DNA of 64,000 nt. Origin: Byssochlamys sp. IMV 00236 (taxonomy: Eukaryota > Ascomycota > Eurotiomycetes > Eurotiales > Thermoascaceae). This document shows, piece by piece, positions 54,583 through 64,000 of the stretch. Below the pieces are notes generated by a model. It was not told the DNA's origin and ran no database searches. It saw nothing but the letters and a program-made list of their open reading frames with translations. A program made the position numbers and the translations under genes. Each line of letters opens with the position of its first letter. The first letter of the stretch is position 1. The stretch is taken from the NCBI GenBank assembly GCA_001931875.2, contig MSJH02000840.1, positions 851,897 to 915,896 of the forward strand. Direction: 5' to 3'.

Positions 54583-55793
54583 TGTTTTGAGAAGTACAAT
54601 TGATTGAAAAAAGAACACGACAGATGTAATAGTGGCTTAAAAGCTACATTGTAGGATTGCTACACGTCTCACACGAACTTTTATACCCATACGTCTAGAG
54701 GTGGGGTTACCGTTGGCTATGATTAGGAATTCCCGCGCTCTCTTGCGTGGCCAAGTTGTCGGGAGTCTTGACCTTATCAGGCCACCAGTTGCGAATAATG
54801 ATTAATTAGGCTATAAACAATTGGGCCCTTTTTCGTGCTGGGCTTATCAATTCGGTTGTTGATGTTTCAAAGCTGTTCTTAAAATCAGCGAAGAGTAAGT
54901 TAATTATAAGATTTAGGAGGTGATAAAATCTGCTATTGCAAGACATATTCTGCACGAAATTCGATTCATGCCCGTCAATAGCTGACAATGGTGTGCGCTA
55001 GCCAACTACTTTGCTAGATGCTTGTTTCTGTCAACTTGGTTAAGGATGATATAAGCTGGTGGATAACTATAGTTATACTGCTCACTCCACTCTCCATCCA
55101 GGGCTTATCTGATTAGATCCTAGAGACTATTATTTGAACTTCTTTGGGGAGTGACACTATTCTCTTGTAGCTGTAGACGAATACTCTATTGACTTCTAAC
55201 AGTCACTATGGTTCTCATTACGGCAGTTAAACGCCTGCACTAGAGAGAGTATCGTTACACTTGAGAGCTATAGTAAATATAACTCTGCAAGAAAACGCAG
55301 TATTTATCTCATATTGAGTTAATTTGGCTAGGTTGACAGCAGAGCCTAGATGGAATCAACTGAGGAAGCAGAGATACGCAAGTGTCTCGAATGGGCTTGG
55401 CCGAGTGGCCTGCATCTATGGCTAAGTACTTACGCTGCACAGGGTCAGCTGCATGGACTCAGTCTAAGTGCAATCTTATTAGTTGGTACGATCATAAGCA
55501 TCAGTTGCGTCAGAATATTAAATGTTATGACTCTGCGCTGACAATATTCAGATTGTCAAGTTACACTTTAACTCCGAAGCTGCCCGCAAAGAGACGGCTG
55601 GCGGGTCTTGCTTAGCAATTCGCAATTCCGCCAAAGGACAAAGTCACAATCCTTCGCCACACGCCCCGCGACAGACTCCAGGTTTATGTACTACCATATT
55701 TACTATTATTGATCACATCTTCCTCAGACAAAGAAAATCAAAGCCTCTAGAGACGCGAGGGCCCGATCCAGGCTCTCCTCACTATCCGTCACC
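54583..55793. other. Divergent promoter region
   Basis: 1.2 kb between the M24-like gene (minus) and the glutamate-cysteine ligase subunit gene (plus). No supportable gene. AT-rich in the left two thirds; GC rises near 55,600. Confidence 0.45.
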
Positions 55794-56834
55794 ATGAAGC
55801 TCATTCTCTCCACAGGGTACGTTTTCGCAACCCCGCCATGTCACCCCACCATCGTGCTTTGCTGATCACAGGACACCGCGGAGGGAAATAGAAATATAAT
55901 GAATGGCGGACCGTCGATCATACGGCGATTTACGACAGAGAAATCCAACGTCGAATTGATCAACTCTCTGCGATCGAACTTCGTCGCAGCACAGCACGTC
56001 GAGCCAGGGCATGCGAACGGCGCATCTGATCCGCAGAAGCACGGGATACCGCAGAAGATATCTTATACCGATGACTACTCATCGTGGACGTCTCAGGAAG
56101 ATGATACGCTGTACATTCCCGCGATAGATTTCTCACAGTCGGGACTTTCGGAGGAACGTGATCAATATGACATTACAGTGAAGCTATTCTACCTGCCAGG
56201 TATCCCGGCTTCGCGGAGATGTGCGCATACGCGGCAAGCAATTGACTTGGTATTGAAGGAACTACATGTTAACTCTATCGATCTCTTGATTGCCTCCTTC
56301 CCGGGTGTATCGTTCGATGCTGATGACGAGGGAGAAGAGGAAATAACCCCACAGGCTGAAGGTCAGCCGGATGACTTCGACAGCTTAGTTCAAACATGGC
56401 GATCGTTGGAAGACCTGCATGAGAAGGGCATGATCTCCCAGATCGGACTGGCAGAGTTTGGCAGTGACAGACTAGCCAAATTCCTTCCGCAAACGAAAGT
56501 CAAGCCCTCGGTCGATCAGATCAATGTCAAGGACTGCTGCGTTGTGCCCAAGTCCTTGATCCTGTACGCAAAGCAACAGAACATCCAGCTACTGACCCAT
56601 AATGACTGCACGGACATCCTTCCGAGAGGGACCACGAGAGAACTTCTCGGGGCGGGTGAAAGCGGTGCCCATATTCTGGCTTCCTCTCCTGATTCCGGTG
56701 ACGGTATCAAAGGTGACATCGAGCCTCAGTGGGTTGTCAAATATACAGCCGTCGTGAAGGACCGCGGAGTCATTGAGAATAAGGGATATTTTGCACTCGC
56801 TGAAGTCGGCAGCTGTATTGAACCAAGACCATGA
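55794..56834 (+). CDS. Glutamate-cysteine ligase modifier (regulatory) subunit
   Basis: Two exons, 55794..55816 (23 nt) and 55892..56834, 321 residues. The short first exon codes MKLILST and splices in phase at AAATAG, giving LSTGNIMNGGPSII, the usual start of this family. The fold is an aldo-keto-reductase-like barrel without catalytic activity: HVNSIDLLIASFPG, EKGMISQIGLAEFGSDRLAK and QINVKDCCVVPKSLI match GCLM proteins. The subunit binds the catalytic glutamate-cysteine ligase and lowers its feedback inhibition by glutathione. Other acceptors near 55,871 break the frame. The gene is convergent with bud32, whose stop lies 160 bp away. Confidence 0.88.
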
Positions 56835-56994
56835 AGACGATTCCTTGTCCTTTTTTGTCCCTCTTTGTAGCGAGGAGTTCTTTGTGATTTCTTTCAGCGG
56901 AAATATGCATCCATGTTGTTTCAGACGGTCGTCAGGGCATCACCCTACTCTCCGAGCACACCATTCGTCTCATAGATATACATCCATATGCCAC

Positions 56995-57849
56995 TCATCC
57001 AATCATGCTCCTCTTGCGGCCTCTCATTCTTACGTCCTCCAGCCTCTTCAGCACGACGTTCGCTCCCCGATAGCTCTCCCCGTAGGCTTTCACAACCTCC
57101 TCGAAGAAACCCTCGGTCTTGGGATGTGTGCTGCCAAATGCCCGCTCCAACACGTAGAGATCGACAGCCCTATCTTCATCTTGAACACTCTGGCCAGCAA
57201 GCCCAAAGTCAATTAGGACAACTTCCCCATCCATACTTGGAGGGCCTGTGACGGGAGTTTCTGCGGATGGGGTGTCTGCGCTTTGGACTGGTCTCAGGAT
57301 GAGGTTACTCGTCGTCAGGTCACCATGAATGACACCAGCCTTATGCATGCCACCAATTGTTCGTCCGATCTTCCTCATCAGACCCCGCACACGTTCTGCT
57401 TCCTTCTTGTGTAACTGCGAAAACGCATCCTGCGACAACTCACGGTGCTGTTGCCTGATCCAAGCTTCCCATCGCTCGAAGACAACCCGCAGCGCTAATC
57501 CATCGATCCATTCCATTAACAACCAAGCCGCAACACGCCCGTCCTCTCCTCCCTGGGCTTCCCAGTCCACCGCCAGCACTCCAGGGACATTGACTCCTTC
57601 GCGAACGAGCTTCGCCAAACATCTAGCTTCCTGCAAGACGCGCTGGCGCGTCAGTCGTTTATCAAGGATCGGATGCCTATATGGCTTCGAGGGACGAATC
57701 TTAAGCGCGGCTGGAGTTGACGGCGTGAGGAAGGTTGTCTTGTACAGATGGGCTTCGGCGCCTTGGGTCAAGAGGGCAGGCGGCGGGGTCGTGTTCGTGA
57801 AAGGTGCGGGCAGAGCAGGAGGCGCGTAAGGTGACGGTTCGGGTGCCAT
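56995..57849 (-). CDS. bud32: Bud32/PRPK atypical protein kinase of the EKC/KEOPS complex
   Basis: A single-exon 284-residue protein. After a proline-rich N-terminus, QGAEAHLYKTTFL is the short nucleotide loop of this family and ALKIRPSKPYRHPILDKRL includes the catalytic lysine and the characteristic KxYRHPxLD motif. The catalytic loop is HGDLTTSNLIL and the DFG motif is IDFGLA. The C-terminus ends RGRKRSMIG, the basic tail typical of Bud32. It acts in the KEOPS complex that makes the t6A modification on tRNAs reading ANN codons. Length matches the family. Confidence 0.94.
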   Translation of the reverse strand: MAPEPSPYAPPALPAPFTNTTPPPALLTQGAEAHLYKTTFLTPSTPAALKIRPSKPYRHPILDKRLTRQRVLQEARCLAKLVREGVNVPGVLAVDWEAQGGEDGRVAAWLLMEWIDGLALRVVFERWEAWIRQQHRELSQDAFSQLHKKEAERVRGLMRKIGRTIGGMHKAGVIHGDLTTSNLILRPVQSADTPSAETPVTGPPSMDGEVVLIDFGLAGQSVQDEDRAVDLYVLERAFGSTHPKTEGFFEEVVKAYGESYRGANVVLKRLEDVRMRGRKRSMIG

Positions 57850-59411
57850 CTTGATGAATGCCTCTCAGTCGATTTATCTTTCCTTTGCAATCTAACAAGA
57901 GAGGCCTGGCCGGTCTGTAGTCAACAAAAGAAAAATCCACCGGAACAATGAGTGAGGATGATGACACAGAAATGTGCCGTTCTTTTTGGTGGGGCAGCGG
58001 GTGAAAGTCCGATGGAAGAATTTCACCGCCCATGAATTCAGATGCTCTCGGATCTTTGGATCGTGGGCATTGGCATCAAAACTAGCGTATCCATTGTTCA
58101 TCCATCTCAATGATCTCGGGACCAACTTTGTCTTGACGATCTTCACATAAAATGTTGTCAAATAGATCAGCTATCTGAACCCGCAAAACCCCCCTAAGCA
58201 ATGAAAACCGTCTCAGGGGAGAAACCCAGTTCGATGGATGTCAAATGGTCAAATGCTGGCACATACTTGGCTCTAGATCACGCTAGTATGTTCATGCTAC
58301 TTAATCGCCTTCTATCGACCGAGCCTTGACCATATTTCAATCTTCGAAAACTTCGTTTTGCCTGTCCGTCTCATTCCTAGGACATACCATTGAACTTCAA
58401 GCACACCTCCTGGATTGACAACCCTTAATCATGGCATATAGGATCTCACAGATATTGAATCGATGGTAGACCATGAAATACCTACTACTACCAACACTGC
58501 ACTATTGAACTTGCGCAATATCAAGACAGCTGACAACCAACCTCCTTCAGTGCAGCTTGATTGTCCTCCGCATATCATACCAAATATAATTCATTTCTGA
58601 AATTAGGTCTTTCACAATCCAAGTGTGTCTTCATTCTTAGCGCTCTCCGCGTTCATATCAGGCAATAATTCTCGGAATAAATAGCATTGTGTTAATTAAT
58701 CGCTTTTTGTCCCAGTCACGGTTGCCAAGACCGGTGTTGCGCGGCCGCAATCTGAAGTGTTGGGCTCAGAGCTCGTAGCAACCTTCCAGTAATAGATTAG
58801 CAGTGTTTCAAGATACTTAAGTACTGTATATATTGCCAAGACGGCGGGATTCCGGGGACGACAGTTCTCTTGGCATATGCACCCAATACTCCTCAGGCAA
58901 AGCTGCTCAGTGGCAGATCTAGAAGTTCAACTCTCCAAAGCCCACTTACTTAAACCAAACTAAAGCCACAACAGCTCCACTACTTGTGTTTTCGCTCTGC
59001 TGAAATCTTCTTCATAAACACGCCTGCATGTTGAACCAACAAGGAATACAAAGTCCTGAAACAAGATCTAGGGCTGTCATAGAAACACGGGACCAGTGAG
59101 AGGAAATAAGCATGTAGAAACAGCTCCCATTGATTGAAGGGTTGGTTCGAATGGAATACGAGCAAGACACTCCCTAAGCTTTGCCCCGCGGATATACCCT
59201 GGCGTGAGGTTATTTGTCTAGCTCTCCAGTAGACTCGATCTAATCGTAAGCAACCCTCTTAATCCCAAGTCTTATTCATTGAGTGACAATTATAGGACAT
59301 TCAATTGGTCCCCTTTATTCTATACGCTGACGTACATGTTTCCGCATGTTCCTCGAATCTAACCATGCCGGTGGGTGTCTTCTATCAATTGGATATGTCC
59401 ATGCGGCGGAT

Positions 59412-59442
59412 TGCGGCCTGTCTGGGATCTGCGGCCTGTCTG
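59412..59442 (+). repeat. Short direct repeat
   Basis: TGCGGCCTGTCTG occurs at 59412..59424 and again at 59430..59442, an 18-bp period. It lies about 300 bp upstream of the dioxygenase ATG. Confidence 0.5.
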
Positions 59443-59624
59443 TGGAACGCTAGTTCAAGTCACACTCAATATTCGCAACGTTGTGGCAACCTTGTTATCC
59501 CAGTTGTGCTTGCTCAATAATATGTCGATGGAGTTAAGTATACGTAAGTTTTGACATTATTAACCTTGGCACATAAGTGATATATACTTACTGTTTTTAG
59601 CTGGGGGGAACGGGGGAAGGGGGT

Positions 59625-59630
59625 TATAAA
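59625..59630 (+). promoter_or_regulatory. Candidate TATA box of the dioxygenase gene
   Basis: TATAAA inside a G-rich context (GGGTTATAAAAGGC), 109 bp before the ATG at 59739, a usual distance for a regulated fungal gene. Confidence 0.5.
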
Positions 59631-59738
59631 AGGCACGTCCAGTACCAGCAGTGTATAGCAATTCTTCATTCCACGGCGATTCCTCTTCACATCCGAATTT
59701 CCTTGCTTTAACAGTTACACTGTTTCGTTCCAAGCACA

Positions 59739-61104
59739 ATGGTAAATATCAGCAAGTTAAACGCCGCCGCCGTGCTGGCAGCCTCTCTCTTCAGTGCCGC
59801 AACAGCTCATCCCGGAGAGCATCACAATGTCGAGCATGTCAAACGTGAACTCCAGACACGTGAGATTCTCGCTACTAGGGCCAGTAGCTCCCTGAGTAAA
59901 TGCGCAAACTCTCCCAAGTTCCAAGAACTGAAGAAGCGGGCCGTTTCTCGTCGTTCCGCCACTGCTACGAGACTACGTAATGAAAGGGGTCTTGCAGCGG
60001 ACGATGGTAAGAGAGCAACATTTATGTCTATTTGATGTTCCATTTGACTAATTGGAATTTTATAGCATACCTTCACCGTCGGGATCTTGCTACGCTGGAA
60101 AAGTACGAGAAGGTCAATCACAACATGACAGGATCAGTCAATATGGCCGATCCGTCTGTCCTCTTCAGCTCCAATACCAGCTGCATCCTTACTCCCGAGA
60201 ACACGATCGGTCCGTACTACGTTAGTGGCGAGCTCCTGCGCCAGGACGTCACAGAGGGGCAGCAAGGTGTCCCTTTGCATCTGGAAATGCAGTTCGTCGA
60301 TGTCAATACATGCGAGCCTGTTCCTGATCTTCTCATTGACATTTGGGCCGTACGTTGATTTCCCACGAACAACATTTTCCTTGCTTACATGTCTGACTCT
60401 ATCAAAGTGCAATGCCACAGGTGTTTACAGCGGTGTCGACAGCACCGGAGAGGGAGGTTTAAATTCAACTTTCCTGCGCGGTTTGCAGATGTCCGACAAT
60501 GACGGCGTCGTCCAGTTCGACACCATCTTCCCGGGTCACTACAGCGGTCGTGCTACACACGAGCACACTGTGGTCCACACGAATGCCAGCCTACTTCCTA
60601 ATGGCTCATACACGGGTGGCACGGTATCGCACATCGGGCAGATCTTCTTTGACGAGTCCCTGCGCTCAGCTGTGGAAGAGACGTATCCGTACAACACAAA
60701 CACGATCGAGGCTCTTTCCAACGACGATGATATGTGGGCTCCGTCCCAGGCGGATAACAACTATGATCCCTTTCCTGAGTATGTTTACCTCGGGAATGAC
60801 ATAACCGGTAAGATACTCTGGCGTCCTCCAGTGAAATTATTAAATAGAATCTGACGTTGTCATAGATGGTCTTCTTGCCTGGATCAGCATCGGTATTGAT
60901 CCTAGTGCGAATCGCAATTCTAATGCTACTGCTGCTGCCTACTGGGCTGCTGATGGAGGCCACAGCACCGGCAACAATGTCGGTCCAGACGTAGGAGGCT
61001 CCTCTCCATCTGGGTCCCCGCTACCCTCATCCAGCTCTGTGTTGAGTGTCAGGGATTACAATCTTAAAAAGCTCTTCGGTGGCTCAGCACATCGCGCTTT
61101 TTAA
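59739..61104 (+). CDS. Secreted intradiol ring-cleavage dioxygenase
   Basis: Four exons: 59739..60006, 60066..60349, 60408..60807 and 60866..61104, 396 residues. It begins with a signal peptide (SKLNAAAVLAASLFSAATA). Residues about 110 to 310 form the intradiol dioxygenase domain: LTPENTIGPYYVSGELLRQD carries the first iron-ligand Tyr, LLIDIWACNATGVYSGV the core strand, and FPGHYSGRATHEHTVV the second Tyr and the His ligands. Such extracellular enzymes open catechol-type aromatic rings and are linked to lignin or aromatic breakdown. The C-terminus is serine/proline-rich (GGSSPSGSPLPSSSS). It is convergent with the transporter at 61321. Confidence 0.9.
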
Positions 61105-61320
61105 GGGCATGATTTAGAAGGTAACTAACACAGGCTCTGTACATGCTTCTGCTGAAACTGTACTGTACTTGGGGAAAACAAGCTTTCGTGTATTATTTAT
61201 CTTTTATATCATACGTCACAAACAGAGTATGTTATTTTGATCCTGAGAAGTGGAATTCACATCACTGTATTCATTATAATCTGCTCTTGTGACATGTCGT
61301 CAAGCAACAGAGCCGTAGGA

Positions 61321-62833
61321 CTATCGCTTAGCTGGATAAGAGGCCGTAGCGCGGTCGAGTGCATATTTCCCTACCACATCGGTGCTCACAACGACCTCAC
61401 TTTCAAGAGCAGGGTCAATATCGGTCCTCAGAGTTTCCTTATCTTTTACCTCCTCATCTGGGACGTGTTCGTGAACGACTATCCACGTAGGAATGACACA
61501 CAGACCTAGAACGCGTCAGTTCTTGAAATACATTGGATGTCTTTGTCTTTCGCAGAAGAAGAAAAAGAAAGTCAAAGGACTTACCTAGTAAGATCGTGTT
61601 TACAGCCATTGGCACACGGCCACCATACCAGTTCCTCGAGTTGAGCCCGTAGGAAACAGCTTCACCAAAGCTCTCCTGGCCTCGAAGAATGCCAGTCAAT
61701 CTAGTGAGCTCAGCGATGTCTTGTGTTGTCGAGCCAATAACATAGTAGAGCCAGTTTTGCGCAGTCTGTTGTGCGAAACTCCACAGGAACAACGCGAACG
61801 CGCCTTTCACAAAGCCTCGACTGGTGTAATCTAGCATTGGCGGATTGGCTGTGTACTGCTCCTGGATGATCCAGGCATAAATCCAAGTCGCGATATGTAC
61901 CAAGATAACATAATACCAGCCATATGTGATACGCTTCTTTGGACTAACTCGCTTCCAATCGAGCCAGTGAGAGATAATCTGTGAGGCAAGTAGAGTCACA
62001 AAATCACCGACAAAAGCGATCAAGGCTCGTGCTCGTACACCGAAATAGTATGTTTCGAAATTGCTGGAATATTCGTTGAAGTATGCGGCCCAGAAGATCG
62101 GAAGCAACAGCACGACGTTGCGGTTTTTGCAGGTACGCCAGAGAGCCTTGAACTCTTCCTTCCACGACTCCTCGACGTGGATAATGACGGCAGATCCATC
62201 AGTCCGCTGCACTTTATCTGGAGGCGTCAGGAGTAAGGCAACCGGGACAGCCAAGCATTGAAGCACGATGAAGACGATATAGGTTGAGTATCCCACGCTG
62301 CCTTTGCCTTTGGCCTTGATGTTGAGGCCCAGCACAATGGCATTTCCGATAATAGGACCCATGGTCCGCCACCACACCCAAATATTGAGATATCTGGCCC
62401 TCTTTGAAGGCTCCGGGTATCCAATCGCAATAGCACCCTCGCTGGCCCAGAAGAGTCCGGCGGATATACCGCATGCCACTGAGCCTACCAGCACAAACCA
62501 TACGTTTCCGAATCGATTATTCGTGTAAAGTCCAGCGGCATAAACGGGGTATCCGACCGCACCCAGTAGAAGAGTCCATTTCAAACCAATGCGATTTGCA
62601 ATAGGTGCGCCAAGGATGCAGAAAAATCCCATGAGGGCAAAGACGAGCGCATTGGCAGCGTTGACCAGGAAAGGCTTTTCCTCACCACCTGCACCAAGCG
62701 AGTTCATTGCATTCCATAGACCTGGGGCGAGGAAGCCAACTGCTCCAATGACAGAGGCATTGAAGAGAGACGTCCGGTACCAGACTCGTTTGACCGGCGC
62801 TCTTCCTCCAGCACTACCTTCGATTTCAGCCAT
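61321..62833 (-). CDS. UNC93-like major facilitator (DUF895) membrane protein
   Basis: Two exons, 62833..61585 and 61505..61321, 477 residues. About eleven hydrophobic helices alternate with short loops. Family features include RTSLFNASVIGAVGFLAPGL, ALMGFFCILGAPIANRIG and SRGFVKGAFALFLWSFAQQ. Fungal relatives are often annotated as UNC93-like transporters or DUF895 proteins; the cargo is unknown. The first helix boundaries and the 79-bp intron are clear, and the last exon codes a hydrophilic tail of about 60 residues (HEHVPDEEVKDKETLRTD). The true start is the ATG at 62833, three codons inside the open frame. It sits next to the dioxygenase, so aromatic or small-molecule transport is a thin inference. 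Confidence 0.86.
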
Positions 62834-64000
62834 TTTCGCCAAGTTGGGCGGACAGTTTTGGCGATTGAGAGGAGGGTTGTCTGGGTAAGACGGGGAATAG
62901 TCTATAGGTCTTTACTACATTGCACAGCTCCTTGATTATATACAACATTTTCGAAGTAACATTTTCGCAGTCCTTTCTGATATATCCGACAAATAATTTC
63001 CCAATGAGGTAGGTGTAATATGGCCCTACACCGAAGGATCCACGTGCAAAGGCCAGAGCGGCGAAATAGAAGACATGGAAACGTTTCTCGCTGTCGTTGT
63101 CTGCCATTAAGTGTGAATGCTACTACTGTTGCAAGATATAGGGCATATGGCGACATCGTCAAACTAAAGCTCTGGGCAAATTGGCCGGCACTTTTCTATA
63201 TCGGGACGACTAAGCTTCTTAGCGCATCGGATATTAGCGGCGAAGGCTTCTACTAAAGATTTACTCTAATGGCGATTGAAACGTCAATTTAAACGTCATG
63301 CTCTGGGATGTTCTGGCCGCTTATTCCATAATTTGAAATGGCGGGTCTTGGACTCTTTGAAACCCTCAAGTATATGGCATTGAGGACTATATATTAGAAC
63401 ATGCGCAGTCTAGAATTTCACGGAATATAGTTACAGATTGGTAGGATAGTTATGCAGCACCCAGCTTGAGATATACTATAGCAGTTTCTTTCCAATCCAG
63501 CAAGTCCTGGTGAGATTATTCTCTTTATGCCCAATTCTTCTTCTGCTAACTATAATTATAACATATAAGGGACAAAGCGGCACTTGGAGTATTAAAGTGG
63601 CGACATCTATCACGTGGCCTCAGTAGTAATAAGAGACGGATTAGCATCTATGGGCCTGCCTACGTTCTCTTCGTCTATATCTAGTGGACATTGGGCACTG
63701 AATGCATTGGATTCTTCTATCGCCTTAGTGTATTATACAATGAAATACAGATCACGTATGCTATCTTCAGATTTAGCTAACCCATGGAGGGCATGTCCAG
63801 ACCAGCACGAGGCTGGCCCTGCGGTAGCAGGGGATATGATTCCGCTTTCGAGACTCGCAAGGGCAAGATCTCTACCCAGGATTGGCCCAATGCAGGTGCA
63901 GATTTCACTCCACGCAAAGCTGATTCTGTTTTAAGACAAGACAAAAACTGAAGACAGAGATGGGACAATTTCCCGTCATGCACAAATCTTCTTCTTTTTT
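62834..64000. other. Right edge, promoter of the transporter gene
   Basis: No supportable gene. A 106-codon plus-strand frame at 63614 starts with GTG and shows no family features. The left part is the leader and promoter of the UNC93-like gene. Confidence 0.4.

Larger units (their letters stand above)
57850..59738. other. Long divergent promoter region
   Basis: 1.9 kb between bud32 (minus) and the dioxygenase gene (plus). No supportable gene. Short minus-strand frames at 57,900 to 58,160 are likely leader of bud32. Confidence 0.45.

Noticed and set aside
55390..55470. tRNA-like D-arm string (GCTTGGCCGAGTGGCC)
   Set aside because: No matching acceptor stem, anticodon arm or GGTTCGA-type T-arm follows at the right distance.

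Overview
The window looks like nuclear DNA of a filamentous ascomycete, most likely Eurotiales (Aspergillus-like). Genes are split by short GT-AG introns of about 45 to 100 bp. There are fungal-only families (Zn2Cys6 regulator, Ste2-type pheromone receptor, glycine betaine reductase-like NRPS-like enzyme, DUF7702-like membrane protein), and one transposon carries the marks of repeat-induced point mutation (RIP). I rebuilt exon structures by hand from splice signals and reading frame; none is backed by transcripts.

Left part (1 to 9.1 kb): gene-poor and partly accessory. It holds a frameshifted remnant of a GPR1/FUN34/YaaH transporter, a compact two-exon RING-H2 gene, two short orphan genes and an arrestin-related adaptor ending in a PPxY motif. 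From 10.6 to 14.1 kb come ESCRT-I subunit Vps23 and a Ste2-like pheromone receptor. These three neighbouring minus-strand genes all relate to receptor signalling or ubiquitin-dependent endocytosis. From 15.4 to 22.8 kb lie an aldo-keto reductase, a Zn2Cys6 regulator, a secreted ferritin-like protein and a multi-pass membrane protein.

Middle (22.8 to 26.9 kb): gene-free and AT-rich. It contains a complete 2,120-bp pogo/Fot1-type DNA transposon with TA target duplications and 47-bp inverted ends. Its transposase, on the minus strand, keeps its frame across the catalytic core but has been mutated RIP-fashion, so all three expected catalytic aspartates read as asparagine.

Right part (26.9 to 64 kb): mostly housekeeping and metabolic genes. 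These are a membrane protein of unknown function, an M28/transferrin-receptor-like peptidase, HMG-CoA synthase, a long serine/proline-rich fungal protein, a flavin monooxygenase-like enzyme, a Gfo/Idh/MocA oxidoreductase, phosphoglucomutase, oligoribonuclease, a four-domain A-T-R-R reductase matching the glycine betaine reductase architecture, an M24 metallopeptidase-like protein, the glutamate-cysteine ligase modifier subunit, Bud32 kinase, a secreted intradiol dioxygenase and an UNC93-like transporter. I see no rRNA, CRISPR array or convincing tRNA.
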